Shown here: positions 1 to 5,291 of the stretch, piece by piece | Layout: each line of letters starts with the position of its first letter | Numbering within the stretch: the first letter of the stretch is position 1 | NCBI GenBank assembly: GCA_012798485.1 | Contig: JAAZND010000092.1 | Coordinates: forward strand, 1-5,291 | Direction of reading: 5' to 3' | Origin: Candidatus Beckwithbacteria bacterium | GTDB taxonomy: Bacteria; Patescibacteriota; Microgenomatia; UBA1400; UBA1449 | DNA length: 5,291 nt | Program-made: the position numbers and the translations under genes | The notes under the pieces: generated by a model | The model's input: the letters and a program-made list of their open reading frames with translations, nothing else | Database searches by the model: none | Told to the model about the DNA's origin: nothing

Positions 1-1
1 A

Positions 2-736
2 CTTCTTGGTAATCCAAATAATTTAGCCGTGTGGCTTATGGTTACCTTAATATTTACAATATTTTTATTCCACGCAAAAGAAATAAAATTTATTTATGGT
101 TTAATAATGATTTTAGCTCAGCTCTTTGCTATTGGATTAACATTTTCACGAGCTGGAATCGGAACTTTTTTTATTGCTGTGATAATTTATTATATTTTAT
201 TGGCTTCGAAAACATTGGTTCGTATTGGTCGTTTCATCATTATAGTTTTAATTTTGGGTGGATTGTTGTATTTTATTTTTCTTTCTGGTGTTACACAATA
301 TGATATTCAAAGGTTTTCTCTAAACTTGAGTTTTAGAGAATTAGCATGGGATTTTTTGATAGAAAGTATTAAAGAAAAACCTTTTTTGGGTATGGGATTT
401 GGTATTTCAAATAAAGAAATTTTAAATACCTCTAATATTGGAGTGTCAGGTGGCCATAATATATATCTTCAAACTATAGCCGAACTTGGTTTTATTGGAT
501 ATGCTTTATTATTAATGTTTTGGTTTATTCCAATAATTATTGCCCTGAAACAGCTAAAAAAATTTAAGGACGGAAAACGTCAAATTTTAGTTGCAACCTT
601 AGCAATTTGTATGGCTTTTTTCTCTCATCAATTTTTTGAAGGAACTTTACTAAGAACTAATTTTATTACATCAATTTGGGTGTATTTATTATTTTTATTA
701 GTTAGTCCAGTTTGGAATGTTAAGCAAGAAGGCTGA
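2..736 (+). CDS. O-antigen ligase / Wzy-like polymerase family membrane protein, C-terminal part (5' end outside window)
   Basis: The frame is open from the first complete codon at base 2, so the gene starts left of the window and the GTG at 29 is not its start. 244 codons precede the TGA at 734-736. The fragment opens with LLGNPNNLA, the GNPN-type motif of the O-antigen ligase/polymerase family, then hydrophobic segments, TFSRAG (family SR motif after a membrane helix), FRELAWDFL, PFLGMGFG, GGHNIYLQTIAELGFIG and a hydrophobic C-terminus. The R..W.....I...P.LG.G.G and HN.YL....E.G.IG pattern is the conserved large periplasmic/extracytoplasmic loop region of the Wzy_C domain. About seven membrane helices are visible. 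By family, it would polymerise undecaprenyl-linked repeat units or ligate glycan at the outer face of the cytoplasmic membrane; polymerase and ligase cannot be separated from sequence alone. No damage is visible. The next intact gene is over 1.3 kb downstream. Confidence 0.9.
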   Translation, partial: LLGNPNNLAVWLMVTLIFTIFLFHAKEIKFIYGLIMILAQLFAIGLTFSRAGIGTFFIAVIIYYILLASKTLVRIGRFIIIVLILGGLLYFIFLSGVTQYDIQRFSLNLSFRELAWDFLIESIKEKPFLGMGFGISNKEILNTSNIGVSGGHNIYLQTIAELGFIGYALLLMFWFIPIIIALKQLKKFKDGKRQILVATLAICMAFFSHQFFEGTLLRTNFITSIWVYLLFLLVSPVWNVKQEG

Positions 737-744
737 AAATAAAT

Positions 745-1000
745 CTTGAAAATTTCCAATAATTTTAATTCAAAGCTCAATTTTCTCAGTTCAATAGTAA
801 TACTTTTATTCTCAACCATAATCATAAATACCTTTGTTAAGCACCGATTTGAGTATTTCTTTGAGAAGAGGAGAAAATTGAACCAAATATCAAATAAAAT
901 GGTCAAGACTAGAGGATAGTATTTAAGCACTTCATTCAGGAACTTCAAAAAACCTCTGCTGACTTTTCTTGGGATATATTTTGAAGCTGAGTTCTATGGC
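745..1000 (-). pseudogene. Decayed transposase C-terminal remnant, copy 1
   Basis: No useful reading frame survives, but the minus strand aligns in patches with the better preserved remnant at 3691-4018. At the 3' end, the frame reads LWLRIKVLLLN then stop then EN stop (stop at 777-779), against AWLKGKMLLLNCES stop in copy 2. Further upstream, around 950-990, PKKSQ-QRFFE matches RRKTNPQTFGE. Between these the nucleotide similarity persists with small indels and stops. The match is therefore colinear over most of the segment, which argues against chance. The family is most likely a DDE-type (IS4-like) transposase; only the C-terminal tail is present and no catalytic residues can be seen. It sits between the stop of the Wzy-like gene and the leader of the methyltransferase pseudogene, on the opposite strand to both. 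The outer boundaries are approximate. The 106-codon minus-strand ORF at 628-948 overlaps it but runs in a different frame and into the Wzy gene, so it is not a gene. Confidence 0.5.
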
Positions 1001-1078
1001 TCAACTTATTCTTAAGTCATTCATTGAACAGAGCAGGTTATTTTAAGGTAAAAATTTAACAACAAATAGGAAAAAAGT

Positions 1079-1756
1079 ATGAAGGTTGCTCCATCGGTAA
1101 GATTGAGAGTGAGCATTCTAAAACCTCAACTGAATCGACCTAGGGTGTGGTTACAGAAACAAGAGAACCCCCTCAACTTTAGAACTCCTGGGTCGTTCAT
1201 AGGGATAGTCATCAACCATTCAGGTAGAAAACTTAAGGCTTGTAAAAGGAAGAAGCGCTTAGTTAACTACTTTAGTAATTATGTGGAAGAAAAATTTCTC
1301 CAACACCCACTCGTTAATTAGAGGAAATGGCAAAGGGTATGTTCTTTCCCGATTTTTCATATCAGATGTCGATCTTAAGAAAGATATTGAGAATATATCA
1401 CTTCCATCAGAGAGCGTAGAGTCTGTTTTTTATTCACATATTCTGGAACATGTGAATGATAAAAAGCTCTCGAATCTATTAACCGTGTTCTCAGGCCAGG
1501 AGGGAAATTACTTATCAAGGTTATAATTTGTGAAGAATAGGAAAAAACTTATGAATATCCAGCAATAAAGGATCCTGTGCAAAGAGAGATTCTTTTTGGA
1601 CAATACGACTATGTATTGCTTTAAAATCGTGATTTTGTTGAGAGAATGACCAACGTAGGATTTGAAGTTACTTTTTACACAGCAAAACCAGAAGATTGTA
1701 TAAAGTACGGCTTAATCATGGGAGAAAAGATATTTGTTGGGAAAAAGATGATCTGA
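1079..1756 (+). pseudogene. Class I SAM-dependent methyltransferase (Methyltransf_11-like), broken
   Basis: The product can be followed across frames. An ATG at 1079 follows an AGGA-type ribosome site. At 1134-1163 one frame reads IDLGCGYRNK, resembling the glycine-rich SAM-binding motif I. A frame starting at 1281 then gives DVDLKKDIENISLP and, at about 1434-1454, SHILEHV, the acidic/HxLEH motif typical of type 11 methyltransferases. Near 1482 the frame must shift to read RVLRPGGKLLIKV (1484-1522), the conserved R.L.PGG strand. That frame continues through a TAG at 1538-1540 and a TAA at 1622-1624, with YEYPAIKDPVQREILFGQYDYV, NRDFVERMTNVGFEV and a final EKIFVGKKMI before TGA 1754-1756. The FGQYD.V and RDF.ERM...GFEV tail is familiar from this methyltransferase group. 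The product would methylate a small molecule, perhaps a sugar residue; the substrate is inference. The stretch 1160-1360 is hardest to align and may hold additional indels. It is clearly non-functional as written. Confidence 0.75.
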
Positions 1757-2015
1757 AAGATTTCTTTGACAAGGATTTCTTTTATTTATGGATAAAGTGT
1801 TTCAAAAAAAGCTTGTTCAATTTGAACTCATTTACAAAGGAGAAAAGCAATGATGATAGAGTTCTTTAGTTTTCATCATTTACAGAAAGGATAACCATTA
1901 ATACACCTCTCTTTTGTGTTGATTGGTTTTTTTAAGTCAATTCTACCAAAAGGGAAGGGTGTTTTCTAAAACCTTTTAAAATCAAAGTTTTTCATCATTT
2001 AATTAGGTACGAAAG
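1757..2015. other. Intergenic stretch, no recognised gene
   Basis: Between the dead methyltransferase and the promoter of the glycosyltransferase I recognise no gene. One plus-strand frame is open from before 1747 to the TAG at 1867-1869 and reads DLKDFFDKDFFYLWIKCF, which could be the worn end of another coding sequence but matches no family I know. The rest holds the palindrome and direct repeats listed separately. Confidence 0.5.
1870..2001. repeat. Imperfect palindrome flanked by 13-bp direct repeats
   Basis: The 13-mer TTTTCATCATTTA occurs at 1870-1882 and again at 1989-2001. Between them is an imperfect inverted repeat: ACACCTCTCTTTT (1903-1915) faces AAAAGGGAAGGGTGT (1948-1962), with weaker pairing inward (TTGA/TCAA) and outward (AAAGG near 1886 facing CCTTT near 1972). 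Direct repeats around an inverted repeat are what a small non-autonomous insertion with a target-site duplication leaves, but in AT-rich DNA this is only suggestive. The palindrome could instead be an old terminator for the methyltransferase gene. Confidence 0.4.
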
Positions 2016-2044
2016 TTGAGATATTCAATAAATAATTTTAAATA
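2016..2044 (+). promoter_or_regulatory. Candidate sigma-70/sigma-A-type promoter for the glycosyltransferase gene
   Basis: TTGAGA (2016-2021) and TAAATA (2039-2044) are separated by 17 bases, the optimal spacing, and lie about 60 bases upstream of the start codon. The surrounding DNA is very AT-rich, so such matches arise easily by chance. The absence of any intact upstream gene makes a local promoter plausible. Confidence 0.35.
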
Positions 2045-2088
2045 AATTAATACAAAATAATAATATTACTTGTAAATAATATTTATTT

Positions 2089-2094
2089 AAGGAG
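2089..2094 (+). promoter_or_regulatory. Ribosome binding site deciding a TTG start
   Basis: AAGGAG lies nine bases before the TTG at 2104. No ATG occurs in this frame until codon 129, well after the N-terminal nucleotide-sugar binding motifs, so this strong site settles the TTG as the start. Confidence 0.8.
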
Positions 2095-2103
2095 TGTTTT
2101 AAG

Positions 2104-3123
2104 TTGCTTGATATTGAGAATAAGAAACCTTTAATTAGTGTTGTAATTCCTTGCTACAAATCAGAGAAATATATTGCAAGAGCAATAGATTCTGTGCTCG
2201 CACAAGAAAAAGTAGAAGTTCAAATAATAGTTGTTGAAGATGGTGTTTATGATGAAACAAGCAAAATAATACTCTCCTATGGTGATAAGGTTGAATATGT
2301 AAGATTAGAAAAAAATAAAGGTGCATCTTTTGCGAGAAATATTGGTTTAGAAAAAGTTTTAAGTGAATATGTATTATTTCTTGACGCTGATGACTTTATT
2401 GAAGGCGATCTCTTAATAGGATTACATAACTCTATAAATGAAAAAAATGCATCTTTAGCATTTGCACCTTGCAAAAAAAAATGGGAGGGAATGCAAAAGG
2501 AAACCAAATTTTTTCCTCCCAAAAATGAAACACCATTAAATATTGTGGAGCGTTGGTTAAATGGCAGTTCCGGTCCAAATCCTTCTTCAATTATGTGGAA
2601 AACTTGTGAAATTAAGAGAATTGGGGGATGGAATACTAAATTAACTGTAAATCAAGATGGTGAACTTATAATAAGAGCAATGTTTAATGGATGTAAGGTT
2701 GCAACAAGCTATTGTGGATTTGGAATATACTGGCAACATGATAATGAGTCTATATCAAAAAAGGTTGATCGATTTAGATATTTATCTCAAGAGTTATTGG
2801 AGCAGTATATTCAAAATTGGCTTAATAAAAATAATAGCATTAGTATTAAAAAGGCTTTAAATGTTTTTAGATTAAGAGTTGCATTAGATGCTTATCATCA
2901 TGGACTAATTGATATAGGAAATTATTGGAAGAATAAATGGAAAAATTATGGAGGATTCTTGCCGATATTACCTGGTAAAAGAATGAAAATTTTTATACGC
3001 AATTTATTATACATTTTGTTAGGATTAAGAGCAGGTGATTATGTGATTTCATTATTAAAAAAATTAATTAATCCTAAATTTAAACATGAGAAAAATTATA
3101 TTTTAAATAATAACAAAGAATAA
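2104..3123 (+). CDS. Glycosyltransferase family 2 (GT-A fold)
   Basis: The 339-residue protein transfers a sugar from a nucleotide-sugar donor, probably to a lipid-linked repeat unit on the cytoplasmic face of the membrane. The N-terminus carries the GT2 signature: ISVVIPCYKSEKYIARAIDSV (residues 11-31, first strand and helix), VVEDG (43-47), NKGASFARNIGL (71-82) and LFLDADD (91-97), whose DAD is the metal-binding DxD. NQDGELIIRA (183-192) provides the acidic residue expected as catalytic base, and QHDNESIS (211-218) resembles the usual H...S.S motif. The last 140 residues are family-variable; residues 296-322 are amphipathic or hydrophobic and may associate with the membrane. No stop or frameshift is visible. 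It uses a TTG start with a strong ribosome site and ends TAA. It stands alone, with dead genes and insertion relics on both sides. Donor and acceptor cannot be predicted. Confidence 0.93.
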   Translation: MLDIENKKPLISVVIPCYKSEKYIARAIDSVLAQEKVEVQIIVVEDGVYDETSKIILSYGDKVEYVRLEKNKGASFARNIGLEKVLSEYVLFLDADDFIEGDLLIGLHNSINEKNASLAFAPCKKKWEGMQKETKFFPPKNETPLNIVERWLNGSSGPNPSSIMWKTCEIKRIGGWNTKLTVNQDGELIIRAMFNGCKVATSYCGFGIYWQHDNESISKKVDRFRYLSQELLEQYIQNWLNKNNSISIKKALNVFRLRVALDAYHHGLIDIGNYWKNKWKNYGGFLPILPGKRMKIFIRNLLYILLGLRAGDYVISLLKKLINPKFKHEKNYILNNNKE

Positions 3124-3129
3124 TTTACA

Positions 3130-3169
3130 TTATCCTATTAAAAATTCCAATTTGAAAAGGTTAGGATAA
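3130..3169. repeat. Hairpin just after the glycosyltransferase gene
   Basis: TTATCCTA (3130-3137) and TAGGATAA (3162-3169) form a perfect 8-bp stem seven bases after the stop codon; inside the loop AAATTCCAATTT is itself self-complementary. No run of T follows, so it is a poor intrinsic terminator. Since it precedes an IS200/IS605-like relic, it may be that element's subterminal hairpin; this is inference. Confidence 0.45.
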
Positions 3170-3224
3170 AAGACGCATCTCAAAACCTCTTTTGTTAAAA
3201 AAAGAGAGTAAATTAAGAAAATTA

Positions 3225-3634
3225 TTAAATTTAATTTACAAGACCAAATTTAAGATATTTTGGATAACCGGTATCGAAAGAAAAACTGATCTAACCGTGT
3301 GAAGTGAGAGGTAATCTCCAGATCAAATTCCAGGATATTTATAAAAATTCCTAATATTGGGTATTCATTAAAAAACGCTATTAAAGAAGGCCGAAGCCAT
3401 TTTGTTTAAACGATTCTGACTCAATAGGTGATGATAATGGGCATCGAAACTATCAAAATGAACTCGAGCCAATCTCTGAAGAAGAAATTTGCTTTTCTAA
3501 AAAGTATACTGGTATCAAGACGTGATCTTGGAAGGGGATAATTGGTATAACCTAGTGAAATGAACGAAGACATTGTCCGTAAATTTTTAGAGATAAAGGG
3601 AAAGGAAGAGCCAGGATATTCACAGCTTGAATAG
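3225..3634 (+). pseudogene. Dead IS200/IS605-family TnpA transposase (HUH/Y1), rebuilt across frames
   Basis: No long frame exists, yet pieces in family order can be read. At about 3258-3285 two overlapping frames give WITG and NRYRKKN, equivalent to the VWITKYRKK motif near the TnpA N-terminus. RVK-EVIS follows. SHFV at 3395-3406 sits where the HUH motif (HxH) should be, with only one His left. VMIMGIETIKMNSSQSLKKKF (from about 3431) resembles the family's VMG.IK..SS..L...FP. VYWYQ in a second frame (about 3506-3520) resembles the following LW strand. The last piece, MNEDIVRKFLEIKGKEE (from 3560), corresponds to the C-terminal helix and ends at TAG 3632-3634. The span of about 130 codons fits TnpA length (roughly 130-150). 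In the helix the catalytic Tyr is Phe (TTT, 3584-3586) and the usual YxxxQ glutamine is Lys. Family assignment is mine by motif recall and needs a profile search. Confidence 0.55.
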
Positions 3635-3690
3635 TTTTAATTACCCGTTTATAAATGCGGAGTAACTTCTAACCGCTTAAAATTATTTAT

Positions 3691-4018
3691 TCAACTTTCG
3701 CAGTTCAATAATAGCATTTTTCCTTTCAACCATGCTGGAAGACTATTCACAAAATAAGCAACTAGCTTTATGATTCTTTCTTCTGAAAGGACTAAAAACT
3801 TTTTCATGGTTTTATTAAACAGTTCAGGGAGAAGAATGAGAACTCCCTTAAGAGTCATATTCTGAATTTCATCATAGCAAGAATTGAAGAGTTCACCGAA
3901 AGTCTGGGGATTAGTTTTTCTCCGAGCAACGACTGTGAGCATGATAAAATGGATAATGAACATACTTTTAAAGGTTAACAAGGTATCATAGGATAGAGAC
4001 TTAAATTTTCGAGTCAGT
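3691..4018 (-). pseudogene. Transposase C-terminal fragment, copy 2 (probably DDE, IS4-like)
   Basis: A continuous minus-strand frame of about 110 codons ends at TGA (3691-3693). It reads FKSLSYDTLLTFKSM, a hydrophobic helix, VARRKTNPQTFGELF, then a mainly helical region and SLPAWLKGKMLLLNCES at the end. The KSM/KSL segment followed by a hydrophobic helix, a basic ARRK and TFGELF is what I associate with the C-terminal part of DDE transposases related to IS4, but I cannot name the element. No DDE catalytic residues are in the fragment and no upstream part of the gene exists: just beyond 4018 begins the leader of the next plus-strand gene. It lies opposite in orientation to its neighbours and is a relic. 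Worn homologous sequence lies at 745-1000. The frame formally extends to 4032, but those codons overlap the downstream leader. Confidence 0.6.
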
Positions 4019-4065
4019 TTCAATATAACCAATTTTCTTTAGTAATTAAAAAAGAGGAATAAATT

Positions 4066-4990
4066 TTGAGCAAAAATGAAATTGATCCTATAACAAAGCG
4101 AATATTATTATTAATGGTATGCTTAGGAACAGGAATTGTTGGATTAGTCCTAATCTTTTTTCTTGTCCAACATTCAATAACTGGCGTTATGCTCATGGTA
4201 CCAATATTCGCCATATTTATTGGGATTTTACTTTTATTTGGTAGAGATGGAACATTTTCAATTAATCGAATAATACTACCACTTTTCGTTGTTACGATAA
4301 TTTTTCCTTCTATTCAGCTATCAGTTAATATACCTGATACTCGTCCTGAGTTTATTGTTATCATTATTGGATGCATATTCCTGTTATTTTGCCATCTTGC
4401 TACTGGTAATAAGATAAATATCAAATATCAATCTACTAACAAGTGGTTTTTATTATTTGGATTAAGTATTCTCTTGTCGATGGCTTACTAAAACTTGTTT
4501 GGGAACAACCCTATTATTGGACGGGATTTTTAGGAAAATATTCAAGCTTATTCCCTATTATCTCATTTTTTCTTTATTTGCAAATTTACAAATAAATAGT
4601 GAAGACATGAGACGGTACTATATGTTTATAGTTTTTATTTTTTTGATCTCTACTTTTTTTGGTTTTCTTCAATATATTAACTTTGCTGGTATAAATCAAA
4701 TTATGTCACCTTACTACGCTCCTACTCAAATGCGAGGCTTACTGGTTCATAAAAAGATAATCAGGACAACGGCTAATTATAATGAATTTGGATCCCTGAT
4801 GATATTTGCTTCATCACTAGCTTTGTCCGGTGGTCTTGTCGTCGGGGAAAAAAGGTTACGGATCTTATGCTGGCATACTCTCCCGGTCTTTTAGACTGCA
4901 TTACTCTTGACTCTTTCTCGGACTTCTCTGGGTATGTGTCAAATAATGTTCACAATTTTACTCTTAGCAAACACCGGAGACTCTTTTTGA
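4066..4990 (+). pseudogene. Second O-antigen ligase / Wzy-like gene, frameshifted and truncated
   Basis: A TTG start at 4066 follows a GAGG site (4054-4057). The first frame gives several hydrophobic helices and NIPDTRPEF, then hits TAA at 4489-4491. The same frame continues NLFGNNPIIGRDF to a TAG at 4531-4533. Adding one T to the run at 4527-4531 restores RDFLGKIFKLIPYYLIF, the RDF.....KL.PYYLIF segment expected in this family, in the frame that runs on to 4892. That frame contains RTTANYNEFGSLM, equivalent to the GNPN/NEFG motif, and reaches TAG at 4892-4894. Reading through gives ALLLTLSRTSLGM, the SR motif after a helix, before TGA 4988-4990. The conserved HN.YL....E.G loop and all later helices are missing, so the gene has lost about its C-terminal half besides three inactivating changes. 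Its function would have resembled that of the Wzy-like protein at the left edge, but the two differ clearly at the NPN motif, so they are separate family members. Confidence 0.8.
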
Positions 4991-4994
4991 ACAC

Positions 4995-5028
4995 AGAGAT
5001 GATCTTACTTGAATGAAAAATCATCTCT
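4995..5028. repeat. Perfect 9-bp inverted repeat after the truncated Wzy-like gene
   Basis: AGAGATGAT (4995-5003) and ATCATCTCT (5020-5028) form a perfect stem with a 16-base loop. It begins five bases past the last stop of the broken Wzy-like gene, where that gene's homology ends. Only CTTTAAAC follows, so it is not a convincing intrinsic terminator; it could be the scar or end of whatever replaced the 3' half. Confidence 0.5.
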
Positions 5029-5162
5029 CTTTAAACAATGACTCGATTGATTCACCTCCTATTTCAGTGATCTGCAAGATAAGAATTAATAGAAGAATAC
5101 GACCTTTCTTCTCAGTTAAACCTTTCTTATTATTCTAACAAATAGCTACTAATGAGTCGTCG
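5029..5162. other. Intergenic stretch, nothing recognised
   Basis: One plus-strand frame is open from about 5031 to TAA 5136-5138, but it lacks a ribosome site or recognisable motifs and does not resemble the missing part of the Wzy-like gene. I see no gene here. Confidence 0.4.
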
Positions 5163-5220
5163 GGCTGTGGATCTGTGGTCAACCCGCAGGGTTGTCCATC
5201 TATCCACAGCCTCTTTTTTT
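5163..5220 (+). terminator. Long hairpin with T/C tract, intrinsic-terminator-like
   Basis: GGCTGTGGAT (5163-5172) pairs perfectly with ATCCACAGCC (5202-5211). Inside, TGGTCAACCC (5176-5185) pairs with GGGTTGTCCA (5189-5198) with one T-T mismatch around a three-base loop. TCTTTTTTTCTTTTT follows, and the pyrimidine-rich run continues to about 5245. This is much more GC-rich than the surroundings. On the plus strand it would be a strong terminator; it may also stop or mark the end of the minus-strand unit on its right, which ends at 5246. Confidence 0.7.
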
Positions 5221-5245
5221 CTTTTTGTTTTCTTTTCTTTTTTTC

Positions 5246-5290
5246 TTAGGCTATCTTGAGAAGCTCTGTTCGCTGCTCGGTAATCGCCTC
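5246..5290 (-). CDS. C-terminal end of an unidentified minus-strand protein (partial)
   Basis: Reading leftward from the window edge, the minus strand gives EAITEQRTELLKIA and a TAA at 5246-5248. The 14 codons are charged and helix-like, use a less AT-rich composition than the DNA to the left, and end next to a purine-rich run and a strong palindrome, as a gene end would. The stretch is too short to assign a family. It might be the last gene of an insertion sequence whose end is the palindrome; equally it may be an unrelated gene, or not coding at all. Confidence 0.35.
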   Translation of the reverse strand, partial: EAITEQRTELLKIA

Positions 5291-5291
5291 A

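Noticed and set aside
628..948. 106-codon minus-strand open frame
   Set aside because: It runs into the end of the intact Wzy-like gene, lacks recognisable motifs, and the transposase similarity in this area is in a different frame.
1079..1321. 80-codon plus-strand open frame as a separate small gene
   Set aside because: It matches no family as read, and a methyltransferase motif I lies in another frame of the same bases, so it is better taken as part of the broken methyltransferase.
2135..2522. Two minus-strand open frames (2135-2326 and 2277-2522)
   Set aside because: Both lie wholly inside the intact glycosyltransferase gene and are antisense shadows of it.
3187..3206. CTCTTTT...AAAAGAG hairpin as a terminator for the glycosyltransferase
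   Set aside because: The stem is almost all A-T pairs and no T tract follows it.
3657..3676. GCGG...CCGC as the right-end hairpin of the IS200-like relic
   Set aside because: The stem is only four base pairs and does not extend, so it cannot be told from chance.
4020..4214. Minus-strand open frame opposite the second Wzy-like gene
   Set aside because: It is antisense to a clearly homologous membrane-protein N-terminus and has no motif of its own.
5163..5211. DnaA-box-like words (TGTGGAT and CTATCCACA) suggesting a replication origin
   Set aside because: The words are simply the two arms of one hairpin followed by a T tract; there is no array of boxes and no origin-linked gene.
1..5291. CRISPR array, tRNA or rRNA genes
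   Set aside because: No regularly spaced repeats and no tRNA cloverleaf or rRNA-like sequence were seen on either strand.

Overview
This AT-rich window looks like part of a cell-surface polysaccharide locus (O-antigen, capsule or exopolysaccharide type) in a low-GC bacterium. Two of the recognisable starts (2104 and 4066) are TTG codons behind AGGAG/GAGG-like Shine-Dalgarno sites. That style is common in Bacillota, but the window does not fix the taxon. Almost everything reads on the plus strand. Only two reading frames are demonstrably healthy: a Wzy/O-antigen-ligase-like membrane protein that enters from the left edge, and a family 2 glycosyltransferase in the middle. Most of the rest is decayed.

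Layout, left to right. 2-736: C-terminal 244 residues of an O-antigen ligase/polymerase family protein. About 745-1000: minus-strand remnant of a transposase C-terminus. 1079-1756: broken class I SAM-dependent methyltransferase gene with a frameshift and two in-frame stops. 1757-2100: no gene recognised, but an imperfect palindrome flanked by 13-bp direct repeats, then a promoter-like sequence. 2104-3123: intact GT2 glycosyltransferase. 3124-3660: noncoding by simple ORF criteria, but reading across three frames rebuilds a dead IS200/IS605-type TnpA, with a hairpin upstream. 3691-4018: a second, better preserved copy of the same minus-strand transposase C-terminus seen near 745-1000. 4066-4990: a second Wzy/O-antigen-ligase-like gene, broken by a stop, a one-base deletion and another stop, and lacking its C-terminal half. 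4995-5028: perfect 9-bp hairpin. 5163-5220: a long, strong hairpin followed by a T/C tract (terminator-like). 5246-5290: last 14 codons of a possible minus-strand gene running off the right edge.

Together the genes would belong to synthesis of a repeat-unit polysaccharide: the glycosyltransferase builds the unit, the methyltransferase may have decorated it, and the Wzy-like proteins polymerise or ligate it. The pattern of one live and one dead Wzy-like gene, an intact glycosyltransferase between dead genes, and at least two kinds of insertion-sequence relics suggests a locus repeatedly remodelled by transposition and recombination. I see no wholly new system. The most interesting signals are the cross-frame relics and the paired, similarly truncated transposase tails.
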